Under the pieces are notes generated by a model, which was given only the letters and a program-made list of their open reading frames with translations, was not told the origin of the DNA and made no database searches. This document shows, one piece after another, positions 1 through 8,110 of a stretch of DNA of 64,000 bases. A program made the translations under genes and the position numbers. Source of the stretch: Novosphingobium umbonatum (GTDB lineage Bacteria; Pseudomonadota; Alphaproteobacteria; Sphingomonadales; Sphingomonadaceae); contig NZ_SACO01000016.1 in assembly GCF_004005905.1 (NCBI RefSeq), positions 1 to 64,000 of the forward strand, in the 5' to 3' direction. Position 1 is the stretch's first letter; every line of letters begins with the position of its first letter.

Positions 1-140
1 GGTCGAAGGAGGGTATGGCACAACAGTCGACGAGACTGGGTCAAAAAACCAGACCGTTACAATGTGCGAAAAGCACGCGGACTTGATTTGGATTTGACCC
101 GCGAACTCCCATACAGGCCTGCAGTACTGTTGAGTTGCGC

Positions 141-180
141 TGAGAATTGACCCGGGATTTTTATTGAGAATTGACCCGGG
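141..180. repeat. IS21-type terminal direct repeats
   Basis: Two identical 16-bp copies of TGAGAATTGACCCGGG lie at 141-156 and 165-180. Short repeated GAGAATTGACC-type blocks at the element ends, next to istB, are typical of IS21-family insertion sequences. The istB 3' end follows immediately. The outer end of the element is probably a few bases further left, near the TGTTGAG at about 129, but no target duplication can be recognised. Confidence 0.6.
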
Positions 181-229
181 TGGGTATGGGTTATGTGCTG
201 CCCATGGCGGTCAAGGTCAAGCTTTGGGT

Positions 230-370
230 TTATACCTTTCTGGATTTTGGGGTGGCGGAACTGGCCCTGAAGCGGAAGCTGTCATTGCCGGTTTCCAGGA
301 TATGGCAATGATGGGTCAGGCGATCCAGTAGGGCGGTGGTCATCTTGGCATCACCGAAGATACTGGCCCA
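230..370 (-). pseudogene. istB: IS21-family helper ATPase IstB, 3' fragment
   Basis: Read on the minus strand from about 370, the frame gives [18 protein letters not shown], then [16 protein letters not shown] and a short tail ending in TAA at 230-232. This is the conserved C-terminal end of IstB, the AAA+ ATPase that assists the IstA transposase. Upstream of the Trp codon at 368-370 the similarity stops abruptly, and neither the ATPase core nor istA is present. Only about 45 codons of a normally ~250-codon gene remain, so the element has been truncated and cannot move by itself. Confidence 0.7.
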
Positions 371-808
371 ACATATTATGACGGCGCTGGAACGTTCCTA
401 GGCGGCCTGTTCCAATCAGGAAAAGCCCGAATTATCCGGACCGAAGAAGGGCATGTCCCGTGGGCTGCACAGCCAGCGAAGGACAAACACGATGGCCATG
501 ACGGAAGGCGCACGCAAGGTCGCGTGGGAAGAAATATGTCCGATCCTATTTCTGGACAGGCGTTGGTGAGATCGCGAAGGCACGCGAATGCGATGATCGC
601 TTTGGACCTCACCAACACTCCCTGACTGGCCGCCATATGCATGTGCCATTTCGAAGAAAATGGCCTCACGACCGAGGATCTTGCACAACAGGCGCAACCC
701 TTTTTCAACCTCTGCTTTCGCAAATTGGCATCAATTAACTGTTTTTGATCTGATTTCTGAAATTTAGAGGTTGAATACAAACTTCACAGAATAATATTTA
801 AACCGATC
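371..808. other. Unresolved region, probably decayed coding sequence
   Basis: No intact gene can be supported. On the minus strand, about 700-590, one frame reads AKAEVEKGLRLLCKILGREA followed by IFFEMAHAYGGQ, which looks like real protein. Beyond it the plausible reading jumps to another frame, as expected for a frameshifted remnant. I do not recognise the family. The last 60 bases (about 740-808) are AT-rich and lie just beyond the 3' end of the next operon. Confidence 0.35.
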
Positions 809-1732
809 TTAGTCATAAATAACCCGCAATTCCTTATCCAGATAATAGCGCGTCATGGCCATGGACGCCAGAAGGTCGGGCGAGCCGTCATATTCGATCG
901 AAACCCAGCCCTTGAACTCATGCTGCTTCAAGGCATGGTACAGGCCCTTCAAATCCAGATCGCCCAAGCCCGGCTCCCAGAACCAACGCCTGCCATCGTC
1001 GGTGATTTCAGGGTCCTGCGCATAGCGCACCGCGTCAGGCTGGCGCGAAGAGGCGGTGTCCTTCAAGTGGAAGGTGCTGATCCGATCGTGATAGTCGTTG
1101 TAAAAGGTCAACAGATCCTCGCCCATGATCGAGATTTGGGCGGTGTCGATGCAATAATGCACCAGCTTGGGGTCGGTCAGTTCGATCAATTCGCGGTGAT
1201 TGGGCAGATTGACCGCGCAGAAAAATTCATTGTGCAGGCCGATCTTGACCCCGTGATCGGTGGCATAGCGCCCAATCTCGTTCATCACCTTGGCGCATTG
1301 CTGCACCTCGTCGCGGCCCAAAGGGCCAGTGCCGTAATAGTTTTGCGTGGGGCAGGTGTTCATATAGGTGCCGCCAAAACGGACAATCGTGTCAACGGCC
1401 TCGCGCCCTGCGCGCACAGCTTCCTCAAAATGATCCGCAGCATGGGAAGCATGGGCGCCATGGAACATGCCGATGACTTCCACGCCGCGATCCTTGGCAA
1501 AGGCGGCGAAGTTTTCGGGCGATCCAAAAAGCGGCAGGATATCGGCCAGATCCCATGGCGCGATCTCGATGCCATCAAACCCCAAAGCCGATTGATATTT
1601 CAGAATATTATCCCAATCGGAATAATAGGCGCTGTTGGTGTTGTCCTCGTAATAAAACTCACGGAAATTATCGATCTGCTTATAGGGGATCGATTTCCAA
1701 TGGCACATATTGGCATAGCGGATGTTGGGCAT
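809..1732 (-). CDS. Sugar phosphate isomerase/epimerase-type TIM-barrel protein
   Basis: 307-residue cytosolic protein of the AP-endonuclease-2/xylose-isomerase-like TIM-barrel superfamily (IolE/IolI relatives). The four usual metal ligands can be seen in order: Glu in GLHNEFF, Asp in CIDTAQ, His in STFHLKDT and Glu in VSIEYDGSPD. Enzymes of this type isomerise, epimerise or eliminate on keto-sugars and inositols; the substrate cannot be read here. The start chosen (MPNIRYANMCHW) lies 19 bp after the stop of the upstream gene and follows GGACGGA. It is the last gene of a four-gene minus-strand operon with a paralogue, a sugar symporter and a Hyi-like protein. Confidence 0.75.
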   Translation of the reverse strand: MPNIRYANMCHWKSIPYKQIDNFREFYYEDNTNSAYYSDWDNILKYQSALGFDGIEIAPWDLADILPLFGSPENFAAFAKDRGVEVIGMFHGAHASHAADHFEEAVRAGREAVDTIVRFGGTYMNTCPTQNYYGTGPLGRDEVQQCAKVMNEIGRYATDHGVKIGLHNEFFCAVNLPNHRELIELTDPKLVHYCIDTAQISIMGEDLLTFYNDYHDRISTFHLKDTASSRQPDAVRYAQDPEITDDGRRWFWEPGLGDLDLKGLYHALKQHEFKGWVSIEYDGSPDLLASMAMTRYYLDKELRVIYD

Positions 1733-1751
1733 GGCGCGGGTTCCGTCCGTC

Positions 1752-2708
1752 TTAATTCTGCAACTGGTTGAGCAAGGCGCGGGTTCTGAGCAAAGCGCGG
1801 AAAGGATCGCGCGTTTGGCGGGCGCTGCAGGTGATCGGGCCGGTATAGGCCAATTGATCAAGCTGGGCCGCCACCTCGATCAAGGGCGCCGAACCTTGTC
1901 CCGGATCGCGGAACACCTGGGTCGCCTTGCCCGCCGGAAATTCCGGATTGGGCGTTTGCCAGATATCATCAGCATCGACGGAATCCGTGTCGGTCAAATG
2001 AACGCAACCGATCCTATGGTGTTGCGCGGCGATGAAACCGCCCAAGTCCACTCCCGCAATCTGCAGGCTGGCAACATCCACGTCCAATTGCACCGTATCG
2101 GGCAAGGCGTCGAGCAAAGGCAGGATGCTTTCGCCTCTGAACAGGCTCCAATATTCGTTGCGCAGCACCAGCTTTACGCCCAATTCTGCGGCCTTGACCG
2201 CCAAAGCTTCCAGCCAGCCAATGGTGCGCTGGGTGAACAGCTCGGTCTGGCTGTCCAGATCGGGGTGATAATGGCGGATGCGCCCATAATAGGCCGAGGG
2301 GCTGATGGCGAGATAATCGGCACCCATGGCTGCGGCATGGGACAGCGCTTCCTGCGAGAAATGCCCGCTGGCGCCAAAGAAGAAATCCAGATTATCGTTG
2401 CGCATAAACAGGTTGGGATCAAAGGTAATCCCGCTCACCCGCTCGATCCCGCTAGCCTGTAGCGCGGCCCGATATTGCGCGGCATCGCCATATTTGGTGT
2501 TCACGCAATAGCGGTTCATCGGCACCCCGCTGCGCCCGCCAAATTGCCACACCGGCTCATAGGGTATCTCTATCGCGCGAAAGCCTGCGGTGGCGATCAA
2601 GCCATAGAGTTCCTCCCAGAAATACTTGCTTTCATAGCGATTCCGGTTGGGTTCCTGATAATGGCGGTTGATCAGATCGAGACTTATCGCGATCATTTCT
2701 GTGTTCAT
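1752..2708 (-). CDS. IolE/IolI-like TIM-barrel protein lacking one metal ligand
   Basis: About 318-residue paralogue of the downstream TIM-barrel protein, same superfamily. Three of the four expected ligands are visible: Glu in LRNEYWS, Asp in LDVDVAS and His in CVHLTDTD. At the last strand, where relatives carry a Glu (as in SIEYDG of its neighbour), this protein reads GPITCSARQTRD with no acidic residue in place. It may bind metal differently or act as the partner of its paralogue. The start is uncertain: Met at 2708 (MNTEMIAISL, weak GGAC upstream) or Met at 2720 (MDKPMNTE). It lies between the symporter gene and the terminal isomerase gene of one operon. Confidence 0.7.
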   Translation of the reverse strand: MNTEMIAISLDLINRHYQEPNRNRYESKYFWEELYGLIATAGFRAIEIPYEPVWQFGGRSGVPMNRYCVNTKYGDAAQYRAALQASGIERVSGITFDPNLFMRNDNLDFFFGASGHFSQEALSHAAAMGADYLAISPSAYYGRIRHYHPDLDSQTELFTQRTIGWLEALAVKAAELGVKLVLRNEYWSLFRGESILPLLDALPDTVQLDVDVASLQIAGVDLGGFIAAQHHRIGCVHLTDTDSVDADDIWQTPNPEFPAGKATQVFRDPGQGSAPLIEVAAQLDQLAYTGPITCSARQTRDPFRALLRTRALLNQLQN

Positions 2709-2760
2709 GGGTTTGTCCATTTCAAGCAAGGGCCGCGCCCATCGCGCGCGGCCGGATAGG

Positions 2761-4080
2761 TTAACGGGCGATGTCACGCCCCTTTATCGGCCACAGCAGC
2801 ATCACCAGCACTTGCGCGACCAGCAAAACCACCGCCCCGCCGCTGTAGGTCCAGCGGATCGCCTCACGCGCGTGATCGGTCACATGGCCGGGGACATAGC
2901 CGCTCACGCCCAGCACATAGGCAAAGCCTGCCGTGCCCAGCGCCATGCCCAATTTGGTGGACAGGCTGATGCCTGCCGACAGCAAGCCTTCGCGGCGAGT
3001 GCCAAATTGAGCCTCGTGATAATCCACCGTTTCGGCCACCATGGCATAGGCGGCGGTGGTGGTGATCGATGTGGCCAGACAGGCGACGATATAGAGGCCA
3101 AGGAACAGGCTGATCTGTTGTTGCACAAAGGGCAAAGCAGCGAATAGCACCGCGCCCAAGGCGAGCGCCATCACCGTACCATTGCGAATGCCGGTCCGCG
3201 CCAGAATAGAAGGCGCCACAAAGGCCGACAGCAACAACATGCCCGCCACCGCCGGCAGCATCACCGAAATCATCCATGGCTGGCCCAGCACATCGATGGC
3301 GAAATAGGCGGTCGCGGCCATCATCATGCCAAAACGCGCGAAATAAAGCAGGCAAGCGCCAAACAGCACCAGCCACGCCCGATTATGCAGCATTTCTTTT
3401 ACCGCAGGCCACACGGCAAAACCGGCAGAGGCGCTATCCTGGTAACGCTCCTGACAATAACGGAACAAGGCCAGCGTGCAGATCAGACCAATACCGCCAA
3501 ACAATGCGGCCACCATGGTAAACCCGCGCTGCTGATCCCCGCCGCCCAGCAAGCCCACCAAGGGCATGACCGTCGCCGTGCCCAGCACCACGCTGACCGA
3601 GGTGCCGATCGAACGCAAGCCCGACAATGTGAGCCTTTCCCCGCGATCCTTGGTCATCATCGGCATCAAGGCCGAATAGGGTATGGCCTGTAGCGACATC
3701 AAAATGCCCAAACCCTTGAAGGTCAGGAAGGCATAGATCAACTGGGCGCCTTGCCCCCATGCGGGGACATGGAAAACAGCCGCCGACATCAAGGCATAAA
3801 ACGGCGCGACGAACAGGAAATAGACGCGCGTCCGCCCCCAGCGGCTGCGGGTTTTATCCACTGCGATGCCGACCAGAACGTCGATCACCGCGTCCATCAA
3901 ACGCGCCACCAGAAACACCGTGCCCACGGATGCCGCAGGCAGGCCCACCACATTGGTGTAGTAGAACAGCAGAAAACCGCTGGCCATATTATAGGCCAGA
4001 CTGGTTCCCATATCGCCAAAACCATAGCTTAGACGCTCGGCAAAGCTCAATTTTTCGGCGCTTTTATCGATAGTTTGCAT
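2761..4080 (-). CDS. GPH-family (MelB-like) sugar:cation symporter
   Basis: 439-residue inner-membrane transporter with about 12 hydrophobic segments. The N-terminal stretch ERLSYGFGDMGTSLAYN and the loop DKTRSRWGRTRVY match the glycoside-pentoside-hexuronide:cation symporter family (MelB, XynB/XylP relatives), which import sugars, glycosides or uronides with Na+ or H+. Start: ATG at 4080, 8 nt after GGAGAG; a GTG two codons earlier would sit too close to that site. It is the second gene of the operon and presumably imports the substrate handled by the three TIM-barrel proteins around it. Confidence 0.8.
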   Translation of the reverse strand: MQTIDKSAEKLSFAERLSYGFGDMGTSLAYNMASGFLLFYYTNVVGLPAASVGTVFLVARLMDAVIDVLVGIAVDKTRSRWGRTRVYFLFVAPFYALMSAAVFHVPAWGQGAQLIYAFLTFKGLGILMSLQAIPYSALMPMMTKDRGERLTLSGLRSIGTSVSVVLGTATVMPLVGLLGGGDQQRGFTMVAALFGGIGLICTLALFRYCQERYQDSASAGFAVWPAVKEMLHNRAWLVLFGACLLYFARFGMMMAATAYFAIDVLGQPWMISVMLPAVAGMLLLSAFVAPSILARTGIRNGTVMALALGAVLFAALPFVQQQISLFLGLYIVACLATSITTTAAYAMVAETVDYHEAQFGTRREGLLSAGISLSTKLGMALGTAGFAYVLGVSGYVPGHVTDHAREAIRWTYSGGAVVLLVAQVLVMLLWPIKGRDIAR

Positions 4081-4117
4081 GACCACATCTCTCCCGAGTG
4101 GCAGCAGAACAGGTTCC

Positions 4118-4891
4118 TTAGCAGCCCAGCTTTTGTCGGGTCAGCGCAAGGGATTGGTCCATCGGCAGGCTGGGGAAATATTCCAGCCCGATGGCGCCGG
4201 CATAATTGAGGTCTTCCAGCGTTTGGCAGACCTTGGCCCAATCGAGCGTGCCGGTGCCCGGCTCGTGACGATCATCCATATCGGCCACTTGCACATGGGC
4301 GACCAGATGGATGCGCCCCGCCAAGACCTGCGCCATATCCTCGCCCATACAGGCGCTGTGCCAGACGTCATAAAGCAGGCGAAGGTTGGGACTGCCCACC
4401 GCTTCCACCAGATCGAGCCCAAGGCTGGTGCTGACCAGATACATGGCCGAAAACAGCCGCGTGTTGAGCGGTTCGAGCAAGAGCATCACCCCCGCCTCTT
4501 CCGCCACATCGGCAGCAGCGCGCAGGGCGGCAACGGCATTGGCGAAATGCTCTTCCTCGCTCATGCCTTCCACGCGAAAGCCGGAGGCGACGATCAGCGC
4601 TGGCTTGCCCAATTTCTCGGTCGCGGCAATGGTTTCCCGCACAGCCTGCACCATGTCTTCGCGTTCGGCCGGATCAACGATCGATCGGCGCGGATCAACG
4701 CAAAGGCTGGTCAAACGCATGCCGGTTTCTTCCAGCGCCTGCGCCAAGGCATCGACCGGCTTGTCGCGCCAGAGATGGAATTCGGCCAGATCCAACCCGG
4801 CTGCCTTGGCGCTGCGCAAACGCGCGGCCAGATCGCCAGATTCGGTAAATTGCCATTCAATACAGGATGATAGTGGATAGCACGCAGACAT
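4118..4891 (-). CDS. Hydroxypyruvate isomerase-like sugar isomerase/epimerase
   Basis: 257-residue TIM-barrel protein of the sugar phosphate isomerase/epimerase superfamily, nearest in length and style to Hyi/IolI/tagatose-epimerase relatives. All four metal-ligand positions are visible: Glu in LLLEPLNT, Asp in LLYDVWHS, His in AHVQVADMD and Glu in IGLEYFPS. The RHEPGTG loop after the His strand is typical of keto-sugar epimerases and Hyi, so a 3-epimerase or aldose-ketose isomerase role is likely; the substrate is unknown. It is the first gene of the minus-strand operon, preceded by an AAAGGG ribosome-binding site, and ends 37 bp before the symporter. Confidence 0.75.
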   Translation of the reverse strand: MSACYPLSSCIEWQFTESGDLAARLRSAKAAGLDLAEFHLWRDKPVDALAQALEETGMRLTSLCVDPRRSIVDPAEREDMVQAVRETIAATEKLGKPALIVASGFRVEGMSEEEHFANAVAALRAAADVAEEAGVMLLLEPLNTRLFSAMYLVSTSLGLDLVEAVGSPNLRLLYDVWHSACMGEDMAQVLAGRIHLVAHVQVADMDDRHEPGTGTLDWAKVCQTLEDLNYAGAIGLEYFPSLPMDQSLALTRQKLGC

Positions 4892-4924
4892 AGGACCCTT
4901 TTCCCATTCTACGGCCCCGTGGCG

Positions 4925-4953
4925 TTAAACCGCCCGTATGCCTGGCGGGTTTA
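4925..4953. promoter_or_regulatory. Hairpin in the divergent 4892-5156 intergenic region
   Basis: TAAACCGCC and GGCGGGTTTA form a stem with one bulged base around a 9-nt loop. It lies about 35-60 bp upstream of the start of the minus-strand isomerase operon, so it could be an operator or part of its leader. The other ~200 bp toward the patatin gene contain no recognisable gene; both divergent promoters must be here, but I cannot place -35/-10 boxes with confidence. Confidence 0.3.
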
Positions 4954-5156
4954 GCCCCGCTATTTTGTTGGCCCCGCTTTTCGCTGCATTCGCCACGCAG
5001 GTCAAGATGCAAAAAACAGCGCAGCATAGGTTGGCCGGACAAGGCCCGCGCCCTAACCCATGACCGAGCGCCTGCCGCATCAGACGATTATGTGCACAGG
5101 CACCATTATTTACGCGGGCAATTGCCATCAACGGGGCAAAGGCGCAGTATACGCCC

Positions 5157-7412
5157 ATGCGCCGAAAGGAACTCCGCATCGCTTTGGTCTGTTATGGCGG
5201 GATCAGCCTTGCCATCTACATGCATGGCGTGACCAAGGAGGTGTGGCATCTTGCACGGGCCAGCACGGCTCGTCGGGTCCATACTGACCAGCATGCAGCC
5301 CTGCCCCTGCATGGCGTCGAACAGGTCTATGCGGCCCTGCTGGACATCATAGCCCGACAGGGCGGGCTAAACCTGTCCATCCTGCCCGATATTGTCGCGG
5401 GGGCCAGCGCGGGCGGGCTCAACAGCGTGTTTCTGGCGCAGGCGATCCAGTCGGGCCAGTCGCTCGAACCGCTGACGCGGCTCTGGCTGGAACTGGCCGA
5501 TATTGACCACTTGCTCACCAAAGAAGAGGGCACATGGCGGACAACCGCCAAACAGTGGCTGGCACCGCTGATCGGCCGCGCCTTGGGGGGCGAGGAGCCG
5601 CCGCTGGCCTCCGACGAGGCCGAGGTGCGCAGCAGGCTGGCCCATTTGGTGCGTGCCCGCTGGTTCAAACCTCCTTTTAGCGGGATTGGCCTTTCCGGCA
5701 TGATCGCCGAGGCGCTGGATCAGATGGCCGCCAGTCCGGCGGGGCTGCGACTGCTGCCCGATGCCCACCCGCTTGACCTGTTTACCACCGCCACGGACTA
5801 TACCGGTTACGTCCAGCGTATCGCCCTGCACAGTCCGGCCTGGGTGGAGGAACGCGAGCACCGGGTTTCGATTGATTTCCGTGCCGCATCGGCGGAAGGT
5901 CCATGGGCCTCGCTGCCCGAACTGGTGTTTGCCGCGCGCGCCACGGCCAGCTTTCCCGGCGCTTTCCCGCCGTTGCAGGTGGATGAAATCGACCGTTTGC
6001 TGGCCAAACGCGAACAGAACTGGACGGGGCGCGATGCGTTTCTGGCGCGGATCCTGCCTGCCTATGCGGCCAAGGGCGAATTGCACAAGGTCGCGCTGAT
6101 GGATGGATCGGTGCTGGTCAACGCGCCCTTCGGGCCGGCCATAGCCGCGCTTTCTGCGCGCCCCGCCAATGTCGAAGTCGACCGCCGTCTGGTCTATATC
6201 GACCCGACCCAATCGCGCCCCCTCCATGCCGAACCGGCCGAGGCTGGCCCGCCGGACTTCTTTCCGGTCATTTTTCGCGCCCTTTCCACCATTCCGCGTG
6301 AACAGCCCATCCGCGACAACCTTGAAACATTGGCCCGCCAATCGGCCGCGCTGCGGCGCGCGCAACATATCGCCACCGGCATTCAGGACGAGGTGACCAA
6401 GGCGGTGCGTCTGGTGTTGGGGCAGGCGATTTTGGGCGCACGCCCCGCCGCCAGCCAATTGGGCGCATGGCGGACCGCGGCGCAACAGGCCGCTGCCGAA
6501 CAGGCGGGCTATGCCTATCACGCCTATGCGCTTTACAGGCTGGAGGCGACACTGGACCAGATCGCCGCCAGCACCGGCGCGCCCCGTGCAACCTTGGGAC
6601 GGTGGGCGCGGGCCAATCTACGGTTGACGCCATCGGAGGGGCGGGGACTGTCGAGCGAGCTGATCGCCTTTCTGCGCCAACATGATGTGGCCTATCGTCA
6701 GCGCCACATGCGCTATTTGATCGCAAGGCTGGATCAGGCCCGCGAGGCGCAGCCCGATATCCCCGAAGCCGCGCATGATCGCGCCAGCGCCGCTGCATGG
6801 CAGGCGCTTTCGCTGACGCTGGACGTGGCGCCCCATGGGGCGCTGTGCAAGACGGAGGTGGATTGGGAACGCCATCCGGCCGCCGCCTTGCGCGATCTGG
6901 CCAGCGCACGCCAATTGGACCGGTTGGACGGACAGGTGGAAGCCTTGCTGGCCGATCTTCTGCCGATGCTACCCGATGCGCTGGCCGAGGCGGTGATGTT
7001 GGCCTATCTTGGCTTTGCCTATCATGATGCCGCCACGATGGCATGGCTCCAGCAGAACGATCTGGCCGAAACATCGCCGGTGCATATCGATCGCATTTCG
7101 CCCATGGACTGGCAGGAAAGCGCGCAGGAAACCGGTCTGGCAAGGCGGTTGAAAGGTGAAATGATGCACCAGTTCGGTGCCTTTTTCAGCCGCGCCTATC
7201 GCGAGCATGATTATCTGATCGGCCGCCTGCATGGTGCCGCGCGTTTGCTCGATATTGTGTGGTCATCCTGCCCCGTGCCCATCCCCGCCGAGGAACGGGC
7301 AGGCCTGCGACGCGCGCTGTTCAACGCCATTCTGGATGAGGAGCAAGCGCAGTTAACCCGCATCCCCGAACTGATGGTCGCATTGCGCCAAGAATTGGGC
7401 ATCACAGGATAG
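5157..7412 (+). CDS. Patatin-like phospholipase/lipase (DUF3376-type)
   Basis: 751-residue protein of the large bacterial patatin-related family. The N-terminal hydrolase domain has the oxyanion-hole glycine run (YGGISLAIYMHG, residues 13-24), the nucleophile elbow GASAG with Ser84, and the second dyad residue Asp316 in MDGSVLVNAPFG. These predict an acyl-hydrolase of the Ser-Asp dyad type acting on membrane lipids. The long C-terminal half (about 400-751) is mostly helical and is characteristic of this subgroup, far longer than a minimal ~300-residue patatin. There is no signal peptide. It ends 2 bp from the convergent LamG gene, and its start lacks a clear ribosome-binding site. Confidence 0.8.
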   Translation: MRRKELRIALVCYGGISLAIYMHGVTKEVWHLARASTARRVHTDQHAALPLHGVEQVYAALLDIIARQGGLNLSILPDIVAGASAGGLNSVFLAQAIQSGQSLEPLTRLWLELADIDHLLTKEEGTWRTTAKQWLAPLIGRALGGEEPPLASDEAEVRSRLAHLVRARWFKPPFSGIGLSGMIAEALDQMAASPAGLRLLPDAHPLDLFTTATDYTGYVQRIALHSPAWVEEREHRVSIDFRAASAEGPWASLPELVFAARATASFPGAFPPLQVDEIDRLLAKREQNWTGRDAFLARILPAYAAKGELHKVALMDGSVLVNAPFGPAIAALSARPANVEVDRRLVYIDPTQSRPLHAEPAEAGPPDFFPVIFRALSTIPREQPIRDNLETLARQSAALRRAQHIATGIQDEVTKAVRLVLGQAILGARPAASQLGAWRTAAQQAAAEQAGYAYHAYALYRLEATLDQIAASTGAPRATLGRWARANLRLTPSEGRGLSSELIAFLRQHDVAYRQRHMRYLIARLDQAREAQPDIPEAAHDRASAAAWQALSLTLDVAPHGALCKTEVDWERHPAAALRDLASARQLDRLDGQVEALLADLLPMLPDALAEAVMLAYLGFAYHDAATMAWLQQNDLAETSPVHIDRISPMDWQESAQETGLARRLKGEMMHQFGAFFSRAYREHDYLIGRLHGAARLLDIVWSSCPVPIPAEERAGLRRALFNAILDEEQAQLTRIPELMVALRQELGITG

Positions 7413-7414
7413 AC

Positions 7415-8110
7415 TCAGGGTAGTTTTGGCGCCGCCATGGGCTCAGGCTGTATCCCGCCCTTGTGGAATCGGGCGGGTGACAAGGCGCGGTCGGTAAAGC
7501 GGATGCTGCGGATCGCGCCCTGGAAAAAATTGACACGGTTCATCCGCATCCCGACCGCGGACGATCCTTCCGGTTGCGGCGAGAAGCCTGCAACCTTGGC
7601 CTCGCCCTCCAGCACGCCATTGACATAGGAGCGATAGGTTGTGCCGTCAAAACTCTGCGCCACGTGGTACCAGCGGCCCAACGGGTGCAATTTGGCCGGA
7701 TCGATCAACACTTGCGCATAGCCCTTGCCCTTGATGAAAGCGTCGAGATACCAGCCATCCTTGGTCACGCGGATTTCGAACATGATGCGGGTCTGGCTGA
7801 CCGGATCGTCCGAGGCGAGATGCAGCCAACGCTGTTCAAAGGCGCCGCCATCGGGGCGCAGCATCGCCTCGACCGTAAACTGACCGGCTCCGGCCAGCGG
7901 ATGCGCCCCCACCAAGAGCGCGTCCCCCACCCCGTCGAACAACACCGCCTTGTGCCCTGCATCCCGCAGCACAGCGGGATGGCCCAGCACCGTGGTCGCC
8001 AAACCGCCCAGACGATCGGTGCGATCAAAGCGCCAGACAGTCTGCCGCGCCTGCAACGGCGCGGCCAAGATCACACCCGCCAGCGCGGCCAGATGAAACG
8101 CGCGATTCAC
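7415..8110 (-). CDS. Secreted LamG/concanavalin A-like lectin domain protein
   Basis: 231 residues: a Sec signal peptide (about 1-22, ending PLQA) followed by a single LamG-type jellyroll. The pattern ALLVGAHPLAGAGQFTVEAML, then HLASDD, YHVAQSFDGTTYRSYVNGVLE and the final strands VGMRMNRVNFFQGAIRSIRF is the LamG/pentraxin fold, which commonly binds glycans or works beside glycan-degrading enzymes. Its start overlaps the stop of the upstream 1276-residue gene by four bases (ATGA), so the two are translationally coupled. No catalytic motif is seen. Confidence 0.7.
   Translation of the reverse strand: MNRAFHLAALAGVILAAPLQARQTVWRFDRTDRLGGLATTVLGHPAVLRDAGHKAVLFDGVGDALLVGAHPLAGAGQFTVEAMLRPDGGAFEQRWLHLASDDPVSQTRIMFEIRVTKDGWYLDAFIKGKGYAQVLIDPAKLHPLGRWYHVAQSFDGTTYRSYVNGVLEGEAKVAGFSPQPEGSSAVGMRMNRVNFFQGAIRSIRFTDRALSPARFHKGGIQPEPMAAPKLP

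Noticed and set aside
3852-3865. A TTATCCACT sequence resembling a DnaA box
   Set aside because: It is an isolated match within the symporter coding sequence, far from the origin.
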